A stretch of DNA of 64,000 nucleotides from Spodoptera frugiperda (taxonomy: Eukaryota > Arthropoda > Insecta > Lepidoptera > Noctuidae). Both the position numbers and the translations under genes were made by a program. The notes under the pieces were generated by a model. That model was not told where the DNA came from, searched no databases, and saw nothing but the letters and a program-made list of their open reading frames with translations. Location of the stretch: positions 6,342,103-6,406,102 of the forward strand of contig NC_064224.1 of NCBI RefSeq assembly GCF_023101765.2. The letters are read 5' to 3'. Positions 36,101-50,120 of the stretch are shown piece after piece; position 1 is the stretch's first letter, and every line of letters starts with the position of its first letter.

Positions 36101-36345
36101 TGCTACGAGAAATGATCTATCGCTACGAAAACCGTAGCGCGTGCGCAATGAAATAGTAGAAGATATAGAAGAAGTTAGGGTGTGAGAATAATTGGTGTGA
36201 CTTTATAGGACTTCGAGTAATGAGATGTACCTTATAATATTACTAATAAGTATTTTTTTAGTTTGTGCTATCAAGACTCGAGCCAAAGCGTGTTTTAGAT
36301 ATCAAGTTGCTCTAAGTGGTCGTAAAATATTAATACTTAAATTCA

Positions 36346-36404
36346 GTAATGTAGACCACGGCGGACCACCTATAGAAAGTTTGTAGGTGGTCTATTACTG
36401 ATTA
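36346..36404. repeat. Small inverted repeat
   Basis: GACCACCTA and TAGGTGGTC arms around 36365-36400 with a short loop, nested within AGTAATGTAGACCAC and GGTCTATTACT. It could form a hairpin; role unknown. Confidence 0.5.
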
Positions 36405-39199
36405 AACTCAGTCAAACACCTTTTGGCATTTGCCTGAGGAGCTTTAATCACGAAACTCCCAATATTAGCTCAATTTAAACATCATTTACTTCGCAAAACA
36501 AGTAATGATAGCTAATTTTATTGATGTTCGTTCAAAGTTACAATTTAAATACTTATCGTTTGAAAGAGCAGATGTAATGATGGTAATGGCCGCCGATTAG
36601 TTACGTTATCGACCACCGGCGGCGCCACGCGCGCTCCGACCGGTTCTTGAAGGTAGGGCTTCATGAAATGCCTCACATATGTCTATGGGATAAATGCCGT
36701 ACATGCGAATCTAGAACATTGCATTGTGTGAGGCTAAATAAAGAATCAGTCCAGTCAATACTTCTTCTATAAAGCTTAAATAAATATTTTGTAGACATAA
36801 CATCGAAACTTTAATGGCACAAAGGACCAAAAAGTATACTTAGGACCAAAAACTAAAAAAGAACCTAAGTACTCCTAAGAAAAAATAAACATAGCTTCTC
36901 ATTGTCGATATATTTATACAAGACCATTGACGCCGTGGACGACGTTGAAATGCCCCGAACTCCATAAAACACAGAAATAGAGACGTTATAGAGTTCCATA
37001 ATGAATAATTGATTAAGTACAACTATTGTGCACTCGACGTTTTCCGTATACATTGTTTTAGAGGCCTTAAACACATCCAGTGTTATTCTAAGTCCACCTG
37101 TTTATGGCGATGCTTGGAAAACCGTAAACCGTATATTTAGTTTTGCACTTTAAAGTTTATAAATATTTGCTTCGAAAGTTTTCGTTTGAAACTCAATTAT
37201 GTCTCTAGTTAAGCTGTTCCTTACTTTTGTTGTTTTGTTCGTGTGGCCACGTTCTAATGGGTTACGTTGAATGGTTCGACGTCGTTATTGCTTTTGCTTT
37301 TGTATATTTTGAATTTCTTTTCTCATATAAGTACTTTTCTAGGGCCTTAGGGAAAAATATATTGTGTTTTAATATGTAGAAGGTAAAGACAGTAGGAAGT
37401 CAGAATAAATAATCGATAGGTCCTTGTGTCCATATTATAGTAAAAGAGATACCTTTGCCAAAAAGGACCATAATAAGCCAATGTCAATAGGATAGAAGAT
37501 CAAAAAAATCGCTGTCATACGAGCAAATCCCGAAAAAAAAATTCTCTAGTCATACAAATAAAACAGTAGCCGGTATCGTAATAGAAATGCGTGTTTCAGT
37601 CGATTCGATTGTAATTAACGTTTGGCCACGGGCGCGGGCGCAGTTCTCGGGCCGCGCGTATCGATCCGATCTCATTCACTTGTTTTACGATGATCGTTTT
37701 ATTTTTAGATAGCACTTTTGGTACTGTTATTGTGTATTCATTTATTTTTAATGTCAATTTTTTAGTCTTTCTTAACTGGCGCTCTTGTTTGACCAGAAGC
37801 ATTGAATATGATGGAAGCTTCAAAATTATGTTAGGAAATTTGGTGCTCTATACTTTCTATTATATCCTATATCCAGTTGCATTTTCTTTTGGTATTTTCC
37901 CAAGAAATATTGGATCATCCAAAAATGTTTTGGTCCTTATGTATTGTGAACAATCCCTAATACAACTGTTCTCGCACCGGGACGGACAGTCGATGTTAGA
38001 TTGAGCCATTTCATCGATGCCTCAGGTCCGATCTTATCTGTAGCGTCCTGTTGTTCACTTATTTTGATACCATAACCTCTCATTATGGATTGGAAGCGCT
38101 CGGCTGACGCACACATAACATTCCCGTGTAATTATGGGATTTTTGTGCTCATCATCGCTTTTTAATAGCTGAAGGTGTCTAGACCTCCGTTTCGGAATTA
38201 GGATACTAATAGGAGAAGATTTAAAGCTCTTTTTTGGGTCTTGCAGATTTTAGTGTGTGGCTATTTGAAAAGGAAATTGAGGAAAAGTGGAATAGTAAAC
38301 AGTCGGCCAATCGAAACGTCAGTTCGTGTGGATTTAGCTAATAGACGTTGAAAATACTTTTACTTCCTTGCAGTTGGTTAAATAAAAACTGCTTATAGAC
38401 TATATAACGTCACGGTTGAACGAACATATTTAACGAGAGACCGTAATTATCACTTTGCAGTCTGCAGCCTAAGGTGTCCTTGAACTCACATTACATTACT
38501 TTTAATCTGACACTAAAGCTTTAGCAGATCGTCCAACAAAAAACATAAGCCCATCATTTGTGCAAAACAAAACTAAATGCGAACACAATCCCATACATCT
38601 GATTAACCTACATACACCTATCATCATGATTTATACCTTCAATCGTCTGTCTGTTACCAATCTGAGCCCTTTAAGCCTTATCAAAAAGATCCGAAAGGAA
38701 ACCCGCACCGTGGACACTAAACACTGAGCCAAGCGAATCAAAACTTTATCCCGATCGTTTTAAAGCTTTGATGAACGGTAATGATATGTTGGTGGAGTAG
38801 ATGAGAGAAGCTGTGTCGAATTGGTAGGAAATCGGACTTAGTGTCAACAGTTAACGGCGATCCTGGTAAATGGTACGTGGTGGGGTGGTACAATGGAAGC
38901 GTTCTCTTTGTTCTTCACAGTGGAGTTACACGGGTTTTCAAGTAAAACGCTTAAGGAATGAGCCGAGCCGTTCACGGTAACCATTCTGTGATTCTATGCA
39001 TAGTTTCCAGTCAGTGTCATAGTTGAATTGTTTGTTGTCGTGTTGGTGGTTGTTTGTACTGGAGTTAACGTCTGGTTATGTTAGTTTTACTGCATTTTTA
39101 CGAGTAATTGGTAATTGATCTCTATAGCCATGTGCGTCTTCTTCATCTTGAACTGTAGTAGTGTCTTCGTCACCAACACTTGGATCTGTTTGTTACATA

Positions 39200-39560
39200 A
39201 TACAGCATGCTCTAGGAATTCCATTCTCCGTGTCCCTCACACCAGGACAAGGTCCACCGCCCACACTCCTGCCTCGCGGAGACGGAGTCGACCACATCCC
39301 GCACCGTATCGAGTGTCCCTAACAAAGGCTTACTAATTGCCTCGCGATCTCGCGGTGAAATTAATCAATCGTAGCTTGCTGTGTACCTGCCTAATATAAA
39401 CTTCGCGGGCGGCTCACTTTGAAGTCGCGCGCTCTCCAATTAGCGTTCGCCGCCGCCTTTGGCGTTCGCCGCCTGCTTTGAGCCGGCCGCTGTCGGACCT
39501 CTCGCTCGGCGTGCGGTCTCGCTCGCACACCCCTCCCGTCAGCCGATGCCATTTCGTTTT
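39200..39560. promoter_or_regulatory. Large GC/CpG-rich island
   Basis: This is one of the most GC-rich blocks outside the first exon. It includes ATTAATCAATCG and CCAATTAGCG homeodomain-type sites and a 19-bp tandem duplication (GCGTTCGCCGCC at 39443 and 39462, 17 of 19 bases matching). It could be an enhancer or an alternative promoter. No coding exon was identified. Confidence 0.3.
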
Positions 39561-39978
39561 ACTTCTTGTTTTAAAAGCCTATAGGTGGAGGTGCAAGGTT
39601 TTAAGGTGACTGGGATAACAGCAAGCCAGCAGGATGTGTCGAATTAAGAACTTTTTAATGTTCAGGAAACTCGAACTCAGGTGTAGGTCCGCACTGTCCG
39701 GAACTTTCTTCATTTATTAAGTGTTAAACAAGTTTATGTTAATTTATTATCTATCTAATATCTACTTAATTAATTTTATGACCAAGTTTTACTTACTTGC
39801 GACATTCTGAACGGAAAATTAACGTTAAGCTTTTTATTTCTATAAACTCAGTTATAAAACCGATAATCCTCATTTATTATTTCCTTTAATTTACGGAAAA
39901 ATACAACGCTAACCCGGAAACTGACAATTGACGGAGTTGCCAGCTAATAAAAATAATGTATAATTAATAGTCGATGTT

Positions 39979-40060
39979 ATGAATGGGCTGACCGACGGCG
40001 ACGGCTCTATGACCCGGGGTTTGATTCCCGTGCGATGTAATCTTCTTGTTTTACACAACC
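39979..40060 (+). repeat. Possible tRNA-derived SINE relic
   Basis: GACCGACGGCGACGGCTCTA followed by GGGGTTTGATTCCCGTGCGA, the latter resembling a tRNA box B. Too short to assign to a family. Confidence 0.35.
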
Positions 40061-40594
40061 ACGACGAATCTTATACGTGTGTGGCGATTAGCTCCGGGAC
40101 CTTCCAATACCTGAACAAAACAGCCGTTACGAGAATTAGAGAAACTTTTAAAGTCGTTTTCTTGTTTAGTTTACGATGTTAGTGCCTATATCTTTAGAAC
40201 ACTTGATGAGGTGTTGACAACCTAGGATTTTTAACCGACAATAAAGTGGCAATACACTTTTTCCAGCTTTAAAAAAATGTAGGTAAGCAATTTAAAAATC
40301 TGCCAATAAGGACCATTTCCACACTGGCCACTTAAACTGTTCTAAATTCAAAATCCGTCGGCACCACAAAGTTTGAAGTAAAAAGATCGTGAGCTCTAAG
40401 TACACACAGCACTTTGAATTTGGAATAGAATTCTCTAGAAGAGCGTGTTTCTAGTAATAAATTCAAATTGTTTCCATGGCAACGCATTGGTTACGGCAAT
40501 TGCCGGCGCACTAGGAAATGCAATGGTACCAACATGAATAAATGTAAATTTTTGAAAGCTTAGCCTAACAGCTAAGGTCTAATTTATGCACTGC

Positions 40595-40640
40595 TGGTTT
40601 TCGTAGCAATTTCTTAACTCCCATGAAAGGGTGGGCAGAG
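40595..40640 (+). repeat. Fragment of the 'CACGCCTTTTATCCC' family
   Basis: TTCTTAACTCCCATGAAAGG followed by GTGGGCAGAGGTGGAAAC resembles the 3660-3885 copy. Confidence 0.4.
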
Positions 40641-43600
40641 GTGGAAACTACATTAAGCCAACTTTTCACCAAGTAGTGTAAATCGAGCCTATCGACAAAT
40701 GTCAGACACAAAACATAGCCTTACTGAAAATTTCATTAAAAGGTAAAAATTGAATTTGAAAAGCTTATGACATAGACTTTGGTCAAGTATTCGGTCATAA
40801 TTGCCTTTGAATAGAATCTGAAATTTTACATAACAACAAATTTCTAAAAAAATATTCTACCTGATACATTTAATAATTGGTCCATTTATAAACTTAGTAC
40901 ACCATGAAAACACGAAATAATTCTATGTCCAAGTTGACGACATTTTGCATCAAAAAGTTGCAGCAAATTAAACTATAAAAATGACCAAATTGTAACAGTT
41001 ATACTTAACTAGAAAATGTATAACAATATAGTATAAGAACATAAAAGTTCAACCAAAACTTTTAAAGTTATTTCAATTTATTCGCCGCCTTGCTTTATTT
41101 ATTCGGACGAACTCATTTCGCGGATGTGCCGTCGGCAAATTGAAATGTTTCATTTTCTAGATATTTAGATACGCAATACCTTACTGAATTATTTGGTCTT
41201 TCTGTACGTGCATGAAGAAAAAGATTGTTCATGAAACCGATTGAATATTGATATTGAAATGTCTTGGCGATTATTATTGAAATTGTTTTGATTATTTGTT
41301 TGCTATTGGTCAAGTAAGTTGTATATAATAAATTGAATTCACTACGCACGGACATAAAAAATCCATATTTTAATAACAATGAAACTCTTAAAAATCAGTT
41401 AAAATTGTTCGCTAAACGATATGCAGCTTACAAAGAAACGTTAAATGGTAAAAACAAATGACAAACGGACATAATATTAAAACTCTCGGCTAAAGGGCCC
41501 ACCCGCGCCTCTATAAATCTTCTCGGTATCACTTTTATTTTGCATAAATAAAACTAAATTATAACAGCCCTTTGCATCGACCAGTAGCCGCCTGATAATA
41601 TTGTAACCAATAACAAAAAGAAAAAACATAAAAAAACGTGTAAATGTTGAGAGAAAAAAGGATGTATATCAAAGAAGAGCCGCGGTCACGTAGAGCGTTA
41701 TGACGAACAGCGGGTGTTTAGTGCCTCTGCCTGGCGAGAAATTAAAAAAAAAATGCTCGATTAAAATCCAAATGAAATCGAATAAATTTACGAGAGATTC
41801 AATTCGATAAAAAGTAGAACGAATTCGCTAATCTTAGTCCGAGTTAAGCCGGTAGTTTTGAACTATACATTAATCCTTATTGCGTTAAATAATTTATTGG
41901 TTGCGTGTCCCATTAACCTATTAACAATAAAAACTTATAAGCAATGTAATAAATGTCTCACAACTCACAGCTACTGGACTTTACTGCTCGAGATCGAACA
42001 TAATTTTTCTAATAAAGATGCAGTCTTGATTTTATTGAACTAAGTCTAATTTACGGCAACGATCTATTAGTAATTGGATTCCCAAAGATCTCTATACTTA
42101 GGATTAGATCAAAGACTTGTTTCTAGAACTTTCGATTTTACTGATAGGCGTTTAGAACCGACACGTGGGTCACAATTGTCGGGGTTCATCGATAGCACGA
42201 AGCTTTTATGCGGGACTATTGACGGCATTTACAACAGTTGTCCATTGTCATCGACACACTATAGACGTTATTGCACCAATAATAATATAATGCTATTAAA
42301 GTTTTATGTGACGCCACGATTGATACATCTCTAATAATGTCATTGACGCCTCCGATTACATGTTTAATTTGTACGTAGGTAATTTATTGTTGTTTTAATA
42401 GGTACCGCTAAATGCCCTTCGTGGATACCATTAGGAAAACTTCTTCATTCGGAATTGTTTATGAAGCCCACAGCCACCTTCGTTTAGTCCTTGAACGTCC
42501 TTTCTCTAAAAGTCATCGCCTTTGTAACACCTTTATTTATCATTCCAATAAACTCAGCATCCATCCATTAAAGACACTTCTCTCGAGTTGAGACATCGCT
42601 CGGCGCGGCTCAACCGCTCAAGCCGGCGGCTGCCATAACACCATTGTATCGAACCATTCATGACACCCACTCACACGCGGTGGTTTTCCATTGATGCCGA
42701 CGTAACATTTAATGATGACGATGTCGAAACAGAAAAGCATATGTGCTAAAATATCGCTCATTGAATACAATACGTTATCAACTCTAGAATGGCTAACGTT
42801 TTTGATGATGAATGGAAAGAATCTGACGATTAATTGAAGATTAAGATTAATAAAGCGGGCAGCACTTATGATTATGACTAACACCTAAAACACGAAACAA
42901 CACAAGGGCGGTATTAAGCAATTAGAATATTTCAAAACGCATTCTTGGTCCTTCCGTACGCCAGTGGCGAAGCGCACGGCTCTTTGTAAGTTGCCGCTGC
43001 TATTAAAGAGCGATTAACCCGACCGTCGGGCAGTCGGGCCTGCCGCCGAGACTATGTGGCTCCCACTTTCGATTTTACAACTGTCTAAAACCGAACCCGA
43101 CACCTGATTGTGCCGTAATCAACGTTGACACGGAAATGAATGTGCCTTGTATTAAAGTGTCCGGAGTTTGGCAGTGGACTCTTAAAGGGATAATGAAGAC
43201 CTCATTTTGGGAGAATTGATGTATAAATCAGATGCTGGTAAACATGCAAAATTGGCAACCAAGACAAAAAGGAAAATCTATAGTTTGAGTCTTTCTTAAA
43301 AAAGGAAATACCTGAATCAAAGTTTGATTGATGGAAAATACGTGTAGGCACAGCAAATATTTTTGCTACCGCGCACCCAAACATGGTGGCCTCTGACAAC
43401 ATTACCGGTTGATTCCAATCCAAACGCGGATAATCTTAACCATCTTCATAATTCTTAAACGATTTTTATTTACGATAACAGCACTAATGTAGTATTATAT
43501 CTACATAAGATATAAACGGGCCTGTCAATAATCTCGGAGGCGCACGTCAAATCGGTACTCTCGCATTAATTTAATAAAATTAGCATACTTATAAGAATCT

Positions 43601-44841
43601 CGACGCTTTTGCAACTTAACTTCAAAGTCCCGCCGGCGTCATTAAGTATGGCTTTAATATGACTATTTATGACGTCATTCCCATCATTTTATGGCAGATC
43701 ATGGCTACTTACTAAAATTATATTAACTAGAACCGAATATCAAATTTGGTTTTTTCTTATTAGTCTTGTGAAGATGATAAAAAGTGAGAGATTTGGGTTT
43801 TTATTTTTTTCTTTTTAAGCTTAGCCTTTGGTTTTATGGTCGGTTAAGATGTGTAATTGCTTGCAGTTTTCTCTCCGGTCTCCGCTCGGATTATTATAAA
43901 AATAAGTATCTTTTGGTGATATTTTCGGGTTTGACAACAATTTTATTGCGGTAGTGTAGGATGGGTGTGTTTTTGACAAGTTTTTACGAAAAGGTGTTTT
44001 ATAATGTTGGGAAATAAATTCTGGGCTAATTATGTAGGATACACTTTAATAGATTTTTTTAGAGTACAAGGTTTTCTAAGAGTCATTCCTAAAATCGACT
44101 TATTACTCACTCTACTTGGTACTTTTGTGGGAATCCAAATTGACACAGATCAATTAAAGAAGTCGTGTTAAACCTTACATCCGCAACCTTGCAAATCTGT
44201 TTTGGTGAGTTTCGCTAACCAGTTGCTTACCTAATTAACAAATTAATATCGTAAATTATGCGATCTTATTGATTTCATAATTATCGATGATCTACGATCT
44301 TATTTTTCAACACATTACTAAGTACCTATAAATATGTCATGATAACTTTTTTATTGGAAGCAACTTTGTGGGTAGGTTGAATTCGATAAACGATATTGAC
44401 AAAATTGTCTAATATGAAATGTGATTTTGGTATTGATTAAAGCAGTTTTCTGAAGAGTACCTACTGCCACATTGTAACTAAAAAGCAAAGTTACTAACAA
44501 ACCTCTTGCAAAAATCTCAAAAGACATATGTTTAAAAAAATACTATCGAACACCCTGTTACATTCCCAAAAAAAAAAGAATGATACTTATTACAAAATAT
44601 GTCCCGTTTCCCAAATCAAAGACGCCGCGTTGTTATGCTCGTCATATTTAAAACACATTACCTCATGATTGGGGCTAGTTTAAAAACGATAATATGGTTG
44701 TTAGCCTCGAGGCATTTGGGAACGACCGAATGTCTTATTGGTCACCGAACGTGCGAACAAAGAAAGTTTGACATTCATTATAAAGGTCGCCATTTTTATC
44801 GCCATTTTGAATTTTGTAGTGTAAAGGGAGGTTTTATTATG

Positions 44842-45001
44842 TACTAGCTGATCCGGCAAACTTCGTACCAGGCGGTACGAGCATTTTTTTTCTCACCTTT
44901 TAATCCTTCCCTGGACTTCCACAACTAATTAAAGATCAAAATTTGCCGTTTTCTAGTTTTAGCGAGACTAACGATCAGCAATTGATTTTTATATATAGAG
45001 A
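44842..45001 (+). repeat. Interspersed repeat of the 'CTAGCTGATCCGGCAAACTTCG' type
   Basis: Starts TACTAGCTGATCCGGCAAAC, has an internal GTACCAGGCGGTAC inverted motif and ends in TTTTTATATATAGAG. This start and AT-rich end are typical of a repeat class widespread in insect genomes. No ORF. Confidence 0.55.
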
Positions 45002-45917
45002 CATAACTGTATTATTAGTAAATCTCCTTGGATTACATAATGTAGAAATAGCTCTTTGCAATAAAACCAAATGTTTTGTCCTGTTTAATTCTTAATTTTT
45101 GGATGAATGTGTGTATTGATCTTCAGGCACAATTTCCAATCCCTCATTCTAGACCACTAGGTACGAAAATTCTAAAGCAGAACCTAAATCCCTAAGGTTA
45201 ACTGTTAGAGGATATCAAATTGGCATTAAGTCCGCCATTGTATAAATGAAAATATAGTGTAAAATCGAAATGCCTCAAAATTTAATGCTCAGCAGAATCG
45301 TATACCTTAATTTCTTGAAACAAAATTTGATAAGCTTTTCTTCCAAAAACTAGACATTCTCAGTAACGACCTAGACTTTCAAGTTATCCAGTAGAATGGT
45401 GAGACGATGATATCTTCAATTGGTTAGTTAGGACTCGCTGCAACGGTCTGATTAACTAATTTAACGGTTTACTAATTGACGATTCATAACTCTGAAATTG
45501 CACTTTCTAGTCTTCGGATGATTTTAATTGAGAATAATAACAACTAAGTGAGATTAGAATGGAGAGATCAAGTAAAATGTTTTGGTTTAAGTTAAAGCTA
45601 TTATTATGTACAAATCAGGTAATTGCAAATAGACTACTTAGTCTGTATCAAAAAGTTTAACTCATTTCGGACTTTCGATTCACAGTATGCATGCAACACA
45701 ATATAAATAAGGGTTACTTGAAAGTACATTAACCTATAAAATGATTTGAAAATCATAACTACATATTTAGAAAACAATAAGTAAGAAGAAGGACCTAGTA
45801 ACCTAACATACGATGTGCCCAAACCGTACGCAGCGCCACATGTACAGATTTTGAACTAACAAATTGTCATCTAAACGTAGACCGTTTGAAATGATTATAA
45901 TTCCAAATTCAATTTTT

Positions 45918-46056
45918 AAGGGGGTAAAATCCTTCAATGACTTCTCCCGCCTTGGGCGAGGTGAGAGTGAGTGTCAGACTCTTACTGACTAAAACCCACC
46001 CCGTTCCTACTCCTGCTTTTCGACCTGGAGCCCTGGTAAGCCCGCTAGGTAGTCCG
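45918..46056 (-). repeat. Copy of the 'GGCTCCGGCTCG' SINE-like family
   Basis: Minus-strand copy from AAGGGGGTAAAATCCTTCAA through TTTTCGACCTGGAGCCCTGG to GCTAGGTAGTCCG. Confidence 0.85.
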
Positions 46057-47904
46057 AGCAATAGAGTTGGAGATATAAACACTACCATTAAGATTCATTT
46101 GCAAACTTCACACAAACTTATAAAATCAAATTCGCAACACTTTCGAAAAACATTTAGCTCATCAAACATTATCAATCGTTAGGATAAACCTCGCTAAAGA
46201 CTTAACAAGTTGGTTCAGTTTTATCAATAATTACACACACATACATACCAACATCAGATAGAAAGTGGACATGCCATGGTGTTTTCACTAACAAGTTTAA
46301 TATTTTAATCATGGTGATAGAACCATGGCTCGTTTGCCATTAATTGGTTGATAATCGCCGGTGATTCGCGAACCTATAAACTTTGTAATTAATGCTTTTA
46401 CGGTGCCGTGGTAGATGTCCACCATTGTTTTTTTGTTACGTGTGATTGTTTTAATTTCGTGGTTTTGTGGTCTTTCTAATTCTTTCTAAAGTCTTTTGAT
46501 TAGAATTTTTATTTTGTTAACATTTTCTTCATTGATCCTTCTGTAGTAGGTTGTTTAAGCTTCTATGAGCTATTGGTAAGTCCTTATTTTAAACAGAATC
46601 CACATCGAAATCTAGTTATGCAGTGAACCTAATAAAGGACCTTTTCCCTTTATTTCCCAAATCACAACATCACATTAGTCCGTATTCACACCATAAATCA
46701 CGAACATGACCTCAAAAACACAACAAAAGTCCAGTGACCACTAATTTCGCTCTCAGATCAGTCATTCATTGGCTTATGTGACATGACGTCTATATAATTT
46801 AGTATAACGGGCAAGTTTCCAGCCCGGCCGGCAGGGCGCGCCACTGGCCACACGACATTGTTCAGCGACACAGCCAGCCGTTTAGCGTGACTGCCCGTTG
46901 TTAGTGCTGCAGGCAAAGTGTGTGATAAGGAGATTGTCGAAATTACTAGCTTGGGAACGACTTAACATTTAAATGGACGTTGATTTTAGTTCGTTTTGAT
47001 TTGAATAAGGTGCGATATGTGGTCATGCTTACAGGTTAAAGGTATAATTTTATTGCTTTTGTTTATAATGTTTTAGTAAAATCTATGAGTTTATTACAAC
47101 GAATTTTAACAATAATGTACTCAATTTAAAGATGGTTAAAATGCGGGTTTTCCTTACCGTATTCATGAGCGACAGTGTCGATGCTTACATATACATACCA
47201 TACCTACTTGTTTTGCTTGTTAAGTATGGTACTTGGTCAACAAGTGAAGTTTCCCCTTAATTATCCAATTTCGTAGTTTAGCCGTAACTACGACTGTGTG
47301 CCAATTACATCGTTAGTTCACTTTAATGAGGCGGCCTCGGGCAGCCGATCATGATCTCCTGTGTACTAGATCACACATACTTAACATATGCACTGTACAC
47401 CAACTTTATCACCTCCACATAAGAACCATATTGGCTTGAACTGATTATGTAAATAACTTTGTTTTTAAGGATATTAGCAGTTAAATATAATTCTAGTTCT
47501 TATTGTAAATTACTTAAAGAGTATTTCAGTTGGATATGTAAGTTCGAAATATCATACATTTGTGAATTAGTGTAAATTCTCTATTCTCTATTCTACTTAT
47601 TTCAATCTTTACGCCAAAATATCTTAGACCTTAGAAACATCAATTATTTCTCTATTAGCTCTACATTTCGTAATACAGATTTCTTTAATGCATTTTTTAA
47701 ATTAAAATAAGCAGCTAAGTACATATCTGGTAGGTGGAATGCGGCAAACAATACTTACATGACTCACCTACAAGACTAGACAGTTTACAAAAACATCGAT
47801 TTCGAACAATTTCGTAACATTTTCTTTGATTAATTAATATATGGACACATACAAATTTACTAGTACCAAATTGGCAATCATCATTATATTAATATGTTTT
47901 TTAA

Positions 47905-48030
47905 AGGAGAAAATCATCCAACACCATCTCTATCCTTGGGCGAGGCGATGGGATTGTCAGACTTGTACTGACTAAAAACCACCCCGTTCCTACTCCTGCT
48001 TGTCGAGCCGGCAGCTAGGCAGTCCGCAGC
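47905..48030 (-). repeat. Copy of the 'GGCTCCGGCTCG' family with a small internal deletion
   Basis: Minus-strand copy from AGGAGAAAATCATCCAACAC through CACCCCGTTCCTACTCCTGC. The GAGCCCCGGTAAACC segment found in other copies is missing between GAGCCGG and CAGCTAGGCAGTCCGCAGC. Confidence 0.8.
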
Positions 48031-50006
48031 ATCATAGTAGTTTCTAGACCCTGCTGAACATATAAGACCTCCCTCAATAACTTCTAAGCATCGCATCCAA
48101 GGGACATAGTGACAGACCAATAGCATAATACTTTGATTTGTACACGCAAATATGTTGCTGGTAGTATATAATTTTGTGTAGTGTACTTAAGACTAATGAG
48201 GTGTCAGCCGTTTATGCTAACTTGTGATCTAGGTGTCACTAACAGGTCGTATGGCAAAGAGGGGAATAAGTAATGTTAAGTCAAATGAGCTTACAATGTA
48301 ACTAAGTAGTATCGTTTACCACGTTGAACAGGTTAAAAGTCGAATAATTATAGTAAAGTATATAACTAACTATGTATAATGTACTTACTTGATCATATTA
48401 TCACCAGGGTGTATGAATGTGATCGGGGTTTAAGAGGTAGGGTAAGTAAGGATCGTAGTGTAGATGGCGCTCTGTAACTTTTGCATACCCTCCTTTTTTG
48501 TTGACGTGGGGAAATCTTCAATATGCGCCTAGCTGTTTGGGGAAAGACAGAGAAAGAGTAGTATTTTAAATGTTTTTAATGTAACGTCTGGTAGATTTAT
48601 TTAAAACATTAGACATATTTTTTTCTTTTCTTATCTTAATACTTTCGATTCGATACATTGATTAGAAATATCATGTGTCTAATATTTTTAGTTAACTAAC
48701 TGACGGACTAATTAGATTATTCATACCCTATTTAAGTGTGTAGGTATTACTACTTACTTAACGTGTTTTGTAACTTATATTAAAGAGTTTCAATACTTGT
48801 GAGGTCTTTTAATGTCAGGACCAATAAGGACAAGTGCAGATACTTACAAGGGCACTCGAATAAAGAGCCATCGATTAGCTAGCAAACAAATGGTCATTGC
48901 ATTCAAACCGATTCGATTACCAATAACATTACCTCTGTAACCAACACACACAAATAACAATAAAACGAATTACTCATAATTTTAATAAAAATTAACCATC
49001 GATCAATAACACAAGCGGCGTATTCAGGCAATGAGTTTATGTTAAGAATATCATAATTATTTATGTCGGAAGGCCTTATTAATTACCTATTTAAGCCTAA
49101 AGCCGTGTGCAATGATAATAATACCTCCTTTTTATCCAATTACGTGTTGTGGAGCGTGTAATCGTGTAATCGTAAAGGTAATTTACGTGTCGCATGTAAT
49201 TTAAACTTAACATCTTCGCCATATTGGTTAGTGTTGCCAACTACATCGTGTAAAAATTCCCCACGAAGTTTTTTAATGGATGGGTATTAAATAATGTTTT
49301 ATGGTTATTAATAATAGAAGTTTATGTGGCTTCATAGGATAATTAGTCGAATCGGAAATCATCTTTGTCTTCATTGTTCTTAAATATTAATAGACTAATT
49401 AATAATCTGCTATTTTCTTGTGCTGCTTATACATAGATTTGAAGCCTAATTTGCATATAATACTTTTTTGGATTTACTAATTTCCCCTTAAAAGGTAATA
49501 ACTTAGTAAACTGGCAACACTCACCTGCATTCGAAGCTCAATAAAGCGTAGAATTATGTGGTTGTTATGGTAACGGCAATAAGTTTCCTTATTTATTACG
49601 CATTCAATATTATGAAGACTTGTGCTAAGTAGACTTGATAATTATTAAATGTATTTCTGAACATTATTCAACCTTCATCTTTATTGCGAATATCGAACCG
49701 TTGCTATCGAAACCTAATTAATGAGCACATGATTTACAATCCCCTTCTAGCTTGAAACTGGTCAGGGACATTCGAAAGTTTCGTGTTATTATGTATAATC
49801 TTTATGGGAATGTTTAAAGGGAAATTCTATTTCTAAATTTGCTACTTAAGATACAAAATGCATAAATAGTCGATGCAAATTATTTATTGTTAAACTTAAT
49901 TTATTCAAAAGCAGTTTAATGAATCTACTACCTTTCTTGACTGACGTACCGTATATCTACTAAACAAAATATACAATACCTCTACAATGAGTTTGAAGCA
50001 GTATTC

Positions 50007-50120
50007 GTCGATAATCGCTAGCAACGACGTAATTTTTTTGTATGGCAAATTTTACAACGCCTCTACCGGTCATTTATGGAACTAAAATTTGCCATAAAAA
50101 AATATTTAGCGACTATCGAC
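50007..50120. mobile_element. Small fold-back (MITE-like) element
   Basis: The left arm GTCGATAATCGCTAG...TATGGCAAATTTTA is matched on the right by TAAAATTTGCCATA...TAGCGACTATCGAC. The central loop is about 30 bp. Contains no ORF. Confidence 0.7.

Larger units (their letters stand above)
33168..44841. other. Long non-coding stretch (presumed intron) with GC-rich islands
   Basis: No supported gene. Chance ORFs reach 104 codons (37690-38004) without recognisable content. Short GC-rich islands recur at about 33890-33985, 36590-36660, 37605-37680, 39200-39560, 41470-41610, 42590-42660 and 43000-43130. Repeat fragments are at 39979-40060 and 40595-40640. Confidence 0.4.

Noticed and set aside
36349..36404. 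Possible microRNA-like hairpin (GACCACCTA / TAGGTGGTC)
   Set aside because: The perfect stem is only 9 bp and the outer pairing is interrupted; too short for a miRNA precursor.
37690..38004. 104-codon hydrophobic ORF
   Set aside because: T-rich sequence on the plus strand makes hydrophobic codons; no family resemblance and no splice or start support.
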